A program made the position numbers and the translations under genes. From an uncultured Clostridia bacterium (lineage in GTDB: Bacteria > Bacillota > Clostridia > Lachnospirales > Anaerotignaceae), in contig CATZIM010000058.1 in the NCBI GenBank assembly GCA_958420075.1, positions 1 to 8,750 of the forward strand: 8,750 nucleotides of DNA, read 5' to 3'. Numbering within the stretch: position 1 is the first letter of the stretch; each line of letters begins with the position of its first letter. Shown here in pieces: positions 1 to 6,704 of this stretch. Under the pieces are notes generated by a model, which had not been told where the DNA came from, searched no databases, and saw nothing but the letters and a program-made list of their open reading frames with translations.

Positions 1-13
1 AGGGGGATTTCAT

Positions 14-682
14 TTGAAAAAACATGCTTTTATTTTTGATATGGACGGTGTGCTCATTGACAGCCAGCCTGTCCATTATGACGCTGACCTGGAAACTCTG
101 GCACATTTTGGTGTACAGCTGACACGGGCAGATGTAGAACCCTTTGCAGGTACTACAAATCCTGTGCGTTTCCCTATGTATCAGGAAGCTTTTCAGGTGC
201 AGGCAACGCCGGAAGAAATGATGGCATACCGTGAAGTTGTTGTTCGCCGGATGTTTGTGGAAAGCAATGCCCACGCCATTAAAGGCACCAAAGAACTGCT
301 GGACAATATTCACGCAGCAGGCTATCCTGTTGCGCTGGCGTCTTCCACAGATCCGGAGCTGATCCGCTGGATACTGGAAACCATTGGATTACTGCCATAT
401 TTCGACAAAATCGTCAGCGGAGAAGAAGTGCCTAAGAGCAAACCGGAGCCGGATGTTTTTCTGGAAGCTGCAAGACAGTTGGGGGCAGCGCCAGAAAATT
501 GCTTTGTCATTGAAGATTCTACCAATGGCATTCGCGCTGGTAAAGCCGCAGGTATGTGGGTACTGGCATATAAAAATCCCACCAGTGGGGAACAGGATCT
601 TTCTCTGGCAGATAAAGTGACAGACGATTTTACAAAAGTGAATGTGAATACATTTCCGGTGAATGAGGAGGAAAATGCATGA
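14..682 (+). CDS. HAD-superfamily hydrolase, beta-phosphoglucomutase/phosphatase-like
   Basis: A 222-residue cytosolic HAD-superfamily hydrolase (subfamily IA type), acting on a small phosphorylated metabolite that cannot be named from sequence. Motif I is DMDGV with nucleophile D9 and acid/base D11. A helical cap domain follows at about residues 17-88. Motif II is ASST (S110), motif III is SKPEPDVF (K143), and motif IV is IEDSTNG (E167, D168), so all catalytic residues are present. The length is normal for beta-phosphoglucomutase-like proteins. The start is TTG at 14, preceded by AGGGGG at 1-6 with 7 nt spacing. The next ATG, at 41, lies inside motif I and cannot be the start. The frame stays open to the window edge, so a longer form cannot be fully excluded. 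The stop overlaps the next gene's start (ATGA at 679-682), which implies translational coupling. Sugar phosphatase, phosphoglycolate-like phosphatase or phosphomutase are all possible. Family call is firm; substrate is unknown. Confidence 0.88.
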   Translation: MKKHAFIFDMDGVLIDSQPVHYDADLETLAHFGVQLTRADVEPFAGTTNPVRFPMYQEAFQVQATPEEMMAYREVVVRRMFVESNAHAIKGTKELLDNIHAAGYPVALASSTDPELIRWILETIGLLPYFDKIVSGEEVPKSKPEPDVFLEAARQLGAAPENCFVIEDSTNGIRAGKAAGMWVLAYKNPTSGEQDLSLADKVTDDFTKVNVNTFPVNEEENA

Positions 683-1569
683 AGATAGAACAGGCGGCTT
701 TGTTTGGCGCAGGCTCCGTTGGGGGCAGCCTGCTGTGCAGACAGCGTGAAAATCTGGATAAGATTAAAGTCATTGTCCACGGTTCCAGACGGGAACGTAT
801 GGAAAAAGATGGTCTGCTCACCCGTGGGGAAACATTCTTCCCGAAGATCTGGGAAAAAGGTTCTTATCCTGATCTGCTCATGGTAGGTTTGAAAAATACA
901 CAGCTGAAAGCATCTATTGAAGAACTGCGGGATTATGTAGGACCCAATACTATCCTGATGCCTTTGATGAATGGCATTTCCGCTTCTGAAGAACTGCGGG
1001 AAGCTTTTCCGGAAAATACCGTTTTGACCGCAGTGGTTTATGTGGATGCCAGAAAAATCGGCAACGAATTGTTCTGCGGAGAAACATTTCTCATTCAGAT
1101 TGGAGATGCAGAAGAAGTGGTATTGGAATCCATAAAAGAAGCGTTGCTTTCCTGGGGAATTTCCTGCCAGATCTGCGCAGATATCACCAGACGTCAGTGG
1201 CGGAAATGGATGATGAATGTAGGCACCAATCAGGTTTCTGCGATTTTGGGTGCCAATTATGGCCAGTTCCAGCAGAAGGAAGCTGTGCGAAATATGGCGC
1301 TGGCTGCAATGGCGGAAGTGGTTGCTGTTGCGGAAGCGGCAGGTGTAGATCTTCATGCGGCAGATGTGGCTGCGGCGGGAGATAGCGTAAACAAGTGGAG
1401 TGCAGAAGGAAAATGTTCTATGCTGCAGGATGTGGAAGCCCACCGCCTGACAGAAGTGGAATCTTTTTCCGGTAAACTTGTGGAGCTTGGCAAAAAATAT
1501 GGTGTGCCGACACCTATCAATGAAACTTTATATGCTTTGATTCGTGCAAAAGAAGCAATGTATTCTTAA
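679..1569 (+). CDS. panE: 2-dehydropantoate 2-reductase (ketopantoate reductase) family protein
   Basis: A 296-residue NAD(P)H-dependent oxidoreductase of the ApbA/PanE family, cytosolic. The authentic enzyme reduces 2-dehydropantoate to pantoate in pantothenate/CoA synthesis. The N-terminal Rossmann domain opens with GAGSVG (residues 10-15). K72 in VGLKNTQ and N98 in LMNGI match conserved nucleotide/substrate positions. The C-terminal helical domain has RRQWRKWMMNVGTNQ, with K176, N180 and N184 where I expect the family's catalytic lysine and asparagines. The TEVESFSG and KKYGVPTPINE stretches (E259; about 273-282) match the C-terminal signature. Length is typical (about 300). GAGGAGG at 665-671 gives 7 nt spacing to ATG 679; an out-of-frame ATG at 675 is too close. 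It overlaps the HAD gene by 4 nt and is followed by a terminator, so the two form an operon end. Clostridia often carry several PanE paralogues with other 2-oxoacid substrates, and no panB/panC neighbour is visible, so a biosynthetic role is inference. Confidence 0.82.
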   Translation: MKIEQAALFGAGSVGGSLLCRQRENLDKIKVIVHGSRRERMEKDGLLTRGETFFPKIWEKGSYPDLLMVGLKNTQLKASIEELRDYVGPNTILMPLMNGISASEELREAFPENTVLTAVVYVDARKIGNELFCGETFLIQIGDAEEVVLESIKEALLSWGISCQICADITRRQWRKWMMNVGTNQVSAILGANYGQFQQKEAVRNMALAAMAEVVAVAEAAGVDLHAADVAAAGDSVNKWSAEGKCSMLQDVEAHRLTEVESFSGKLVELGKKYGVPTPINETLYALIRAKEAMYS

Positions 1570-1571
1570 AG

Positions 1572-1608
1572 AAAAAGTCTTTCTTCATTTTTGGAGAAAG
1601 ACTTTTTT
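1572..1608 (+). terminator. Intrinsic terminator after the panE-like gene
   Basis: Inverted repeat with a stem of at least 10 bp (1577-1586 with 1593-1602; one G-U pair) around a 6-nt loop, running directly into T6 at 1603-1608. The A run at 1572-1576 can extend the stem with the T run, so weak termination on the opposite strand is possible. It begins 3 nt after the stop codon. Confidence 0.88.
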
Positions 1609-1640
1609 AATGGAAATTCGGGCAGTTCTTTCTGTTTCGC

Positions 1641-1669
1641 TTTTCAGTTTGGGGCTGATACGGTATAAT
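1641..1669 (+). promoter_or_regulatory. Sigma-A-type promoter for the PLP decarboxylase gene
   Basis: Perfect -10 TATAAT at 1664-1669, with a partial -35 TTTTCA at 1641-1646 (4 of 6) and 17-bp spacing. It lies between the upstream terminator and the gene, about 20 nt before AGGAGG at 1682-1687. Transcription would start near 1676, giving a very short leader. The -10 is convincing and the -35 only moderate. Confidence 0.65.
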
Positions 1670-1694
1670 CGGAGAAAGAACAGGAGGAACCAAA

Positions 1695-3101
1695 ATGGAC
1701 TTACGAGAACGATTGAGAACATACGGAGCGGGAAATGCTTATCCTTTTCATATGCCGGGACACAAACGGCAGAAACAGCAGAGCAGCCTGTTTCCTTATG
1801 ATTTAGATATTACGGAAATTGATGGATTTGATAATCTTCACCATGCGGAAGGTATTCTGGCGGAAGCCATGGAACAGGCGGCAAATCTCTGGGGCAGCAG
1901 AAAAAGCTTTTTTCTGGTAAATGGCAGCAGTTCCGGTTTGTTGGCAGGCATTCGGGCTTTGACAAGGCGTGGTGACAAAGTTTTGATGGCGAGAGGATGT
2001 CATCGAGCGGTATATCATGCTGTAGAATTGTGCGGTCTGCATCCTGTATATATGCAGGCGGAATGGGTGGAAGAAATGCAGATTTCCGGCAGCATCCAGC
2101 CGGAAACCGTAGAGAAACACTTGCAGGAACATCCTGACTGCAAGCTGGTGATTCTTACAAGCCCTACTTATGAAGGCGTGGTCAGTGATATCGCTGAAAT
2201 AGCGAAAGTTGCCCATCGGTATGGTGCGTATCTGTTAGTGGATGAAGCTCATGGTGCTCATTTGGGCTTTCATGAAGGATTCCCTGATACGGCAGTCCAT
2301 CTGGGGGCTGATGTGGTTGTGCAGAGTCTGCATAAAACATTGCCTTGTCCCACCCAGACAGCCATTTTGCATGTCTGCACAGAACAGGTGGATGTGACAG
2401 AAGTTGGCAGACAGCTCTCTGTATTCCAGACCAGCAGTCCTTCTTATGTATTCATGGCGGAAATGGACGGATGCATTTCTTTATTGGAACAGAAAAAAGA
2501 GAGCCTTTTTGTGGCTTATGAAAAAAGATTGGCATCTTTTTATGAAAAAATGGAGAAACTGGAACACATCAGATTGTGTCAACCAGAAATTTCTCCTTTC
2601 GTGTTTGGTCATGATAGAGGAAAACTCCTCTTTTTTACAGGAAACTGCAATTTGTCAGGGGTAGAACTGGCAGACATCCTGCGGGAGAAATATGAGTTGG
2701 AAGTGGAAATGTCCCTATCTTTGCATACCTTGGCAATGACCAGCATTTTCGATACAGACGACGGGATGGAACGGTTGGCAAAAGCTATTCTGGAAATAGA
2801 TCAAGAAGTATTGCCGATAAAGCAGTCTTTGGCAAAAGGACAGATGGTGCTTCCGCAGATGGTATGCGGCATGGAAGAGGCTTTGCAGGGAGAAACCACT
2901 GAAGTAATGCTGCAAGACAGTCTTGGAAAAATTGCGGCGGATTTTCTTTGGGCGTATCCACCGGGGATTCCTCTTGTTGCGCCTGGGGAACAGATTTCAG
3001 ACGAAGTATTGGTGCAGGCTTTTTATATGCAGAAAAACGGCGTCAATGTTCAATGCGCTTTTGCAAAAGATGGAAGGATTCGCGTTTGTTTTTGTGAATG
3101 A
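1695..3101 (+). CDS. Orn/Lys/Arg decarboxylase family protein (fold-type I PLP enzyme, short form)
   Basis: A 468-residue PLP-dependent amino acid decarboxylase-family protein, predicted cytosolic. The N-terminal signature FHMPGHK is at residues 18-24. The PLP-binding core shows NGSSSG (76-81, cofactor phosphate region), H103, DEAHG (183-187; D183 contacts the pyridine nitrogen) and SLHKT (211-215) with Schiff-base lysine K214. A smaller C-terminal domain follows at about 370-468. It lacks the N-terminal wing domain of the roughly 700-residue E. coli CadA/SpeF/AdiA group and matches the shorter Gram-positive YaaO-type enzymes (about 480 residues). ATG 1695 follows AGGAGG at 1682-1687 with 7 nt spacing. 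It has its own promoter. I see no clear terminator before scfA, 108 bp downstream, so some read-through is possible. Substrate (arginine, lysine or ornithine, giving agmatine, cadaverine or putrescine) cannot be assigned. Annotation as an aminotransferase-type enzyme is less likely given the MPGHK and SxHKT motifs. Confidence 0.9.
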   Translation: MDLRERLRTYGAGNAYPFHMPGHKRQKQQSSLFPYDLDITEIDGFDNLHHAEGILAEAMEQAANLWGSRKSFFLVNGSSSGLLAGIRALTRRGDKVLMARGCHRAVYHAVELCGLHPVYMQAEWVEEMQISGSIQPETVEKHLQEHPDCKLVILTSPTYEGVVSDIAEIAKVAHRYGAYLLVDEAHGAHLGFHEGFPDTAVHLGADVVVQSLHKTLPCPTQTAILHVCTEQVDVTEVGRQLSVFQTSSPSYVFMAEMDGCISLLEQKKESLFVAYEKRLASFYEKMEKLEHIRLCQPEISPFVFGHDRGKLLFFTGNCNLSGVELADILREKYELEVEMSLSLHTLAMTSIFDTDDGMERLAKAILEIDQEVLPIKQSLAKGQMVLPQMVCGMEEALQGETTEVMLQDSLGKIAADFLWAYPPGIPLVAPGEQISDEVLVQAFYMQKNGVNVQCAFAKDGRIRVCFCE

Positions 3102-3123
3102 TGTGACATTTTTTGGTTCAAAC

Positions 3124-3152
3124 TTGAAACACGGCTTTTTTTGTGATAGAAT
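3124..3152 (+). promoter_or_regulatory. Promoter of scfA
   Basis: TTGAAA (3124-3129, 5 of 6) and TAGAAT (3147-3152, 5 of 6) are separated by exactly 17 bp containing a T8 tract. The predicted start near 3159 gives a leader of about 50 nt before the scfA ATG. This is among the best -35/-10 matches in the window and suggests strong constitutive-type expression of the precursor peptide. Confidence 0.78.
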
Positions 3153-3209
3153 ACGAACAGGTATGTCTTAAAGGAAAAGACGTCCGTAAAAGCAAAAGGG
3201 GTGATATAC

Positions 3210-3350
3210 ATGAAACACATTCAGACATTGAATACCCGTGATCTGGCTGCAAGTGTTAAACACAGCGGCTGTGGCGAATGCCAGACATCCTGTCAGTCTG
3301 CTTGCAAAACTTCTTGTGGTGTTGCAAACCAGCAGTGCGAAAACAAATAA
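3210..3350 (+). CDS. scfA: SCIFF family ranthipeptide precursor (six-cysteine RiPP)
   Basis: A 46-residue precursor of a ribosomally synthesised, post-translationally modified peptide. The leader starts MKHIQTLNTRDL and is followed by a core with six cysteines, C21, C24, C28, C32, C36 and C43, in the spacing C-x2-C-x3-C-x3-C-x3-C-x6-C; the CGECQTSCQSACKTSC stretch is diagnostic of SCIFF. The family is nearly universal in Clostridia and is crosslinked by its radical SAM maturase through thioether bonds. Reports link SCIFF ranthipeptides to cell-density signalling in solventogenic clostridia, but the role here is unknown. The start is fixed by AAGGGGTGAT at 3196-3205, almost fully complementary to the 16S 3' end. 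Position 37 is Gly (SCGVANQ), where I recall Thr being the reported acceptor in the Clostridium thermocellum homologue. It is followed at 16 nt by a terminator and then by scfB, its maturase. Confidence 0.97.
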   Translation: MKHIQTLNTRDLAASVKHSGCGECQTSCQSACKTSCGVANQQCENK

Positions 3351-3365
3351 GAAGCGACAGGATAA

Positions 3366-3395
3366 GTCGCTGCCCTTTTCGGGCGGCGACTTTTT
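3366..3395 (+). terminator. Intrinsic terminator between scfA and scfB
   Basis: A 10-bp stem (3366-3375 with 3381-3390; nine Watson-Crick pairs and one G-U), loop TTTTC, then T5 at 3391-3395. The stem is GC-rich and should terminate well. It separates precursor from maturase, and I find no good -35/-10 pair between it and scfB, so scfB probably depends on read-through. A second small hairpin, CCGAAG/CTTCGG with loop ATGG, lies at 3406-3421 and may act on mRNA stability. Confidence 0.88.
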
Positions 3396-3455
3396 ACGCA
3401 TAATCCCGAAGATGGCTTCGGATCAAATAGTATATAAAATAGAAAGAGGATTTTT

Positions 3456-4832
3456 ATGATTCATCAGTACAAGTTAAACGGTTACAACATCGTACTGGAC
3501 GTTTACAGTGGTTCCGTGCATGTTGTGGATGATGTGGCATATGACATCATCGGTATGTATGAAGGACATACAAAAGAAGAAATCACAAAGGCGATTCTGG
3601 AAAAATACGCAGATAATCCAGAAGTAACAGCCGAAGAAATCGCGGATATTCTGGAAGGGGTAGAAGAACTGAAGAAAACAGGCAAACTCTTCACAGAAGA
3701 TCTGTACGCAGACATTGCGGCAAATTTCAAAATGAAAAACAACGACATCAAGGCTCTGTGTCTCCATGTGGCACATACCTGTAACCTGACATGCGATTAC
3801 TGTTTTGCAAGCCAGGGTAAATATCAGGGGGAACGTGCCCTTATGAGTTTTGAAGTTGGGAAACAGGCACTGGATTTCCTCATTGCCAACTCCGGCAGCA
3901 GAAGAAATCTGGAAGTGGACTTTTTCGGCGGCGAACCCCTCATGGACCGGGATGTGGTGAAACAGCTGGTAAATTATGCCCGCAGCGTAGAAAAAGAACA
4001 TAATAAAAACTTCCGTTTCACACTGACTACAAATGGTCTGCTGGTTGATGATGATGTCATTGAATTTGCAAACAAAGAAATGCATAACGTGGTACTGAGT
4101 CTGGACGGCAGAAAAGAAGTTCATGACAAATTGCGCCGTACTGTTGGCGGTCATGGCAGTTATGATGTGATTGTACCTAAGTTCCAGAAATTTGTTCAGA
4201 GCAGAAACAACACTGGCTATTATGTACGTGGTACTTACACACATGACAACATTGATTTCACAAAGGATATTTTCCATATGGCAGATTTGGGCTTTACAGA
4301 ACTGTCCATGGAACCTGTTGTTTGTGATCCCAAGGAACCTTACGCTTTGACAGAAGCAGATCTGCCTGTACTTTTTGAACAGTATGAAATTCTGGCAAAA
4401 GACATGCTCCGCAGAGAAAAAGAAGGCAAGCCCATCACTTTCTATCATTACATGATCGACCTGACAGGCGGTCCTTGCGTATATAAACGTGTAACTGGCT
4501 GCGGCAGCGGTACAGAATATATGGCAGTTACCCCTTGGGGCGAACTGTTCCCTTGCCATCAGTTCGTAGGTGATCCTGCTTACAGTCTGGGTGATATCTG
4601 GAAAGGCGTTACCCATCCCGAAGTGCAGGATAAATTCCGCAAATGCAATGCTTATGCACGTCCTGACTGCAAAGACTGCTGGGCAAAACTGTACTGTTCC
4701 GGTGGCTGCGCTGCCAACGCTTACCATGCAACAGGTGACATCGCAGGCGTATATGAATACGGCTGTCAGCTGTTCCGTAAACGTATGGAATGTGCTATCA
4801 TGATTCAGGTAGCAAAACAGGTACAGGAATAA
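3456..4832 (+). CDS. scfB: SCIFF maturase, radical SAM/SPASM thioether-forming enzyme
   Basis: A 458-residue cytosolic radical SAM enzyme (CteB type) that binds the SCIFF leader and joins cysteine sulfurs to carbons of acceptor residues. Residues 1 to about 85 form a PqqD-like peptide-recognition domain, opening MIHQYKLNGYNIVLDV as in the family. The [4Fe-4S]-SAM motif is C-x3-C-x2-C (C109, C113, C116), followed by FFGGEP (157-161, SAM binding). The C-terminal SPASM region carries the auxiliary-cluster cysteines: C341, C349, C367, C397, C405, C408, C414, C418, C437 and C446, including the signature around C405-C418. Length matches CteB (about 450). The start is supported by AGAGGA about 6 nt upstream and by the conserved N-terminus. 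It lies 105 nt after scfA, beyond a terminator. All expected cluster ligands are present, so it should be functional. Confidence 0.96.
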   Translation: MIHQYKLNGYNIVLDVYSGSVHVVDDVAYDIIGMYEGHTKEEITKAILEKYADNPEVTAEEIADILEGVEELKKTGKLFTEDLYADIAANFKMKNNDIKALCLHVAHTCNLTCDYCFASQGKYQGERALMSFEVGKQALDFLIANSGSRRNLEVDFFGGEPLMDRDVVKQLVNYARSVEKEHNKNFRFTLTTNGLLVDDDVIEFANKEMHNVVLSLDGRKEVHDKLRRTVGGHGSYDVIVPKFQKFVQSRNNTGYYVRGTYTHDNIDFTKDIFHMADLGFTELSMEPVVCDPKEPYALTEADLPVLFEQYEILAKDMLRREKEGKPITFYHYMIDLTGGPCVYKRVTGCGSGTEYMAVTPWGELFPCHQFVGDPAYSLGDIWKGVTHPEVQDKFRKCNAYARPDCKDCWAKLYCSGGCAANAYHATGDIAGVYEYGCQLFRKRMECAIMIQVAKQVQE

Positions 4833-4854
4833 TTTTCTGAAAATAGCATTATTG

Positions 4855-4896
4855 AGCTGGAAATTTTTGAATAATCGAAAATTTCCAGCTTTTTTT
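4855..4896 (+). terminator. Intrinsic terminator after scfB
   Basis: A 13-bp perfect stem (4855-4867 with 4878-4890) that can extend through GA/TC to an ATAA loop, followed by T7 at 4890-4896. It ends the SCIFF locus. Confidence 0.9.
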
Positions 4897-4932
4897 ACAG
4901 AAAAAATAGATTGTATGTTCTGATATGCAAAG

Positions 4933-4961
4933 TCAACAAAAAGAACATATGTTTTTATAAT
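4933..4961 (+). promoter_or_regulatory. Possible distal promoter of the secreted MBL gene
   Basis: Perfect -10 TATAAT at 4956-4961 with a weak -35 TCAACA at 4933-4938 and 17-bp spacing. The spacer holds a 10-bp perfect palindrome, AACATATGTT (4944-4953). Transcription would start about 90 nt upstream of the coding start. It is secondary to the proximal promoter. Confidence 0.4.
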
Positions 4962-4998
4962 CTAGTTGCACAAAAAAGAAGAGAATCTGGAAAGTACA

Positions 4999-5027
4999 TT
5001 GAAGCACATTTCGAAGTGTGATATAAT
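4999..5027 (+). promoter_or_regulatory. Proximal promoter of the secreted MBL gene, with dyad in the spacer
   Basis: TTGAAG (4999-5004) and TATAAT (5022-5027) at 17-bp spacing, with an extended -10 TGA at 5019-5021. The start would lie near 5034, leaving a leader of about 20 nt that contains only the AAGGAGGGG ribosome binding site (5042-5050). The spacer is almost filled by an imperfect palindrome, CACA-T-TTCGAA-G-TGTG (5005-5020), which could be an operator. Confidence 0.72.
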
Positions 5028-5055
5028 CTGACAAAGCACCTAAGGAGGGGATAGG

Positions 5056-6510
5056 ATGAAAAAGAAGATTGGTCTGCTTTTAGTGGCGGCTTTGCTGATT
5101 TCTGTGCCAAACTGCACCAATGCAGATGGAGCCACGAAAGTTGAAATCAATGGGAAACAGGTGGCATATACAAAAGAAGCAGGTACGCCTTTTGTGGACG
5201 ATGCTGGAAGAACACAAGTTCCGTTTAGACAAACCATGGAAACATATGGTTGCACAGTTTCTTGGGACGGAACCGAACAGATGGCAATTGCCCAAAAAGA
5301 CGGTATTACGGTGGAAGTACCCATTGGACAGCCTTATATTTATCGCAATGGGACAAAAGTGGAGAATGATACTGCTGCATTGATACAGGACGGCAGGACA
5401 TATCTGCCTATTCGTGTGGTGCTGGAAAGTTTTGGTGCCAAAGTTCAGTGGAATGGGGATACCAATACAGTTGTTGTGACTTCTGGTGGACAAACAACAG
5501 AAAATGGGGATATTCAAGTACATTTTCTGGATGTTGGTCAGGGGGATGCCGCTCTTATCAATGATGGAGAGTTTGAAATCCTCATTGACGCAGGTGTATC
5601 AGCAGAAGGAACGAAGGTGGTACAGTATCTTTCAAACTATGTAGATGGTGATCTGGATGTAGTTGTTGCCACCCATGAAGACGCTGACCATATTGGCGGT
5701 CTGCCTGCGGTGCTTGATGCGTACACCGTAGAAGAAGTGGTGGATAACGGCAGAACCAGTACCACAAAGACATATCAAACCTATTATGGTAAAGTGCAGG
5801 CAGAAGGTGCAGACTATGCTGTGGATACAGCGGCGCAGAACATCACACTGCCAAGTGGGGCTACATTGGAATTTTTACCCATCACAGCTGTTTATGATAA
5901 CGCCAATGATAACAGCGTTGTGACAATGCTTACCTATGGTGATGTGGAAGTATTATTTACAGGAGATTTGTCGGCGGATGTAGCAGATGCCAACAGCAGT
6001 CTGTTTTCCGATGTGGATGTGCTGAAAGCGGGGCATCATGGCTCCAGAACTTCTGTCAGCAGTCAGTTCCTACAGACAACGAAACCAGAATATGTAGTCA
6101 TTTCCGCGGGACTTGATAATTCTTACGGACATCCCCATAAAGAAGCACTGTCTGCTTATCTGAATACAGGCGCGGATGTTTACGGAACATTCCGTTCCGG
6201 CGACATTGTCATGACAACAGATGGACAGCAGATTTCTTTTGATACTACCAAAACACTGACACTTTCTGATGTGGGTGCAAAATCTACAGGAACAACTCCA
6301 GTGCAGAATCCTGTTACACAACCGGAACAGCCTTCAAAGCCAGAGGCGGAAACAACAGTAACTTATGTTGGAAATAAAAATTCCAAAGTATTTCATCGTG
6401 CTTCCTGTTCTTCTGTTTCTCAAATGAAGGACAGCAATAAGGTGTCTTTGAGCAGCCGGGATGCAGCCATTTCTCAGGGATATCGTCCTTGCGAAAATTG
6501 TCAGCCTTAA
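5056..6510 (+). CDS. Secreted stalk-domain/ComEC-type metallo-beta-lactamase-fold protein with C-terminal Ada-type cysteine module
   Basis: A 484-residue exported protein. Residues 1 to about 23 are a signal peptide (MKKK then a hydrophobic run); C20 sits in VPNC, which is not a good lipobox. Residues 28-143 are two copies of the copper-amine-oxidase N-terminal stalk unit, ending in VPFRQTMETYGCTVSW (55-70) and LPIRVVLESFGAKVQW (117-132). Residues 153-400 are a ComEC/Rec2-type metallo-hydrolase: LDVGQGDA (158-165), LIDAG (176-180), THEDADHIGG (206-215; H207, D209, D211, H212), FTGD (D304), KAGHHGS (H327, H328) and SYGHPH (H359, H361). A Pro/Thr/Gln-rich linker at about 405-435 leads to a module with HRASC (C451), RPC (C479) and C482, resembling the Ada-type zinc-binding fold. 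ComEC MBL domains are implicated in DNA strand degradation, so an extracellular nuclease or phosphodiesterase is a reasonable inference, unproven. No membrane channel domain is present. ATG 5056 follows AAGGAGGGG by 5 nt. Confidence 0.88.
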   Translation: MKKKIGLLLVAALLISVPNCTNADGATKVEINGKQVAYTKEAGTPFVDDAGRTQVPFRQTMETYGCTVSWDGTEQMAIAQKDGITVEVPIGQPYIYRNGTKVENDTAALIQDGRTYLPIRVVLESFGAKVQWNGDTNTVVVTSGGQTTENGDIQVHFLDVGQGDAALINDGEFEILIDAGVSAEGTKVVQYLSNYVDGDLDVVVATHEDADHIGGLPAVLDAYTVEEVVDNGRTSTTKTYQTYYGKVQAEGADYAVDTAAQNITLPSGATLEFLPITAVYDNANDNSVVTMLTYGDVEVLFTGDLSADVADANSSLFSDVDVLKAGHHGSRTSVSSQFLQTTKPEYVVISAGLDNSYGHPHKEALSAYLNTGADVYGTFRSGDIVMTTDGQQISFDTTKTLTLSDVGAKSTGTTPVQNPVTQPEQPSKPEAETTVTYVGNKNSKVFHRASCSSVSQMKDSNKVSLSSRDAAISQGYRPCENCQP

Positions 6511-6552
6511 TAGATATGTATAAAAAACAGTATTTGGCTGTTTTATAAGCAT

Positions 6553-6599
6553 AAAGATAGCCAGAATCCTTAAGTAAAGGGTTCTGGCTATCTTTTTTT
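6553..6599 (+). terminator. Long intrinsic terminator after the MBL gene
   Basis: A 17-bp stem (6555-6571 with 6577-6593; one T-G pair) and a 5-nt loop, running into T7 at 6593-6599. Flanking A residues at 6553-6555 extend it. It lies between converging genes (MBL on +, the small gene on -) and could partly serve both, although the minus-strand U tract is short (TTTAT). A weaker hairpin, AAAACAG/CTGTTTT, at 6524-6544 precedes it. Confidence 0.9.
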
Positions 6600-6704
6600 C
6601 AGGATTTGAAAAGGATTGTTTTCTTTGTTGAGATAGCTGTTGCGCTTTTTTAAGAATCAAGTAAAACATGTTTTCTGAATTGGAAATTGCTTTTGTTCTG
6701 CTTT

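Noticed and set aside
322..1443. Long minus-strand open frame of 373 codons opposite the HAD and panE-like genes
   Set aside because: It lies antisense to two well-supported genes, has no ribosome binding site of note, and its His/Cys/Phe/Ser-rich translation resembles no protein family; it is a composition shadow.
3102..3145. Possible terminator after the decarboxylase gene (TTCAA-AC-TTGAA followed by T8)
   Set aside because: The stem is only 5 bp with a 2-nt loop, too tight to form, and the sequence is better explained as the scfA -35 and spacer.
3162..3171. Two-codon upstream reading frame (ATG TCT TAA) in the scfA leader
   Set aside because: Too short and without its own good ribosome binding site; no attenuation hairpin pair is evident around it.
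3474..4727. Minus-strand open frame of 417 codons opposite scfB
   Set aside because: Antisense to a radical SAM gene with all family motifs; the translation is Cys/Phe/His-rich and unrecognisable, the usual product of reading GAA/AAA/GCA-rich codons backwards.
6663..6674. Perfect 12-bp palindrome AAAACATGTTTT
   Set aside because: AT-rich, isolated and in the 3' region of the small gene; plausible by chance and not linked to a promoter.
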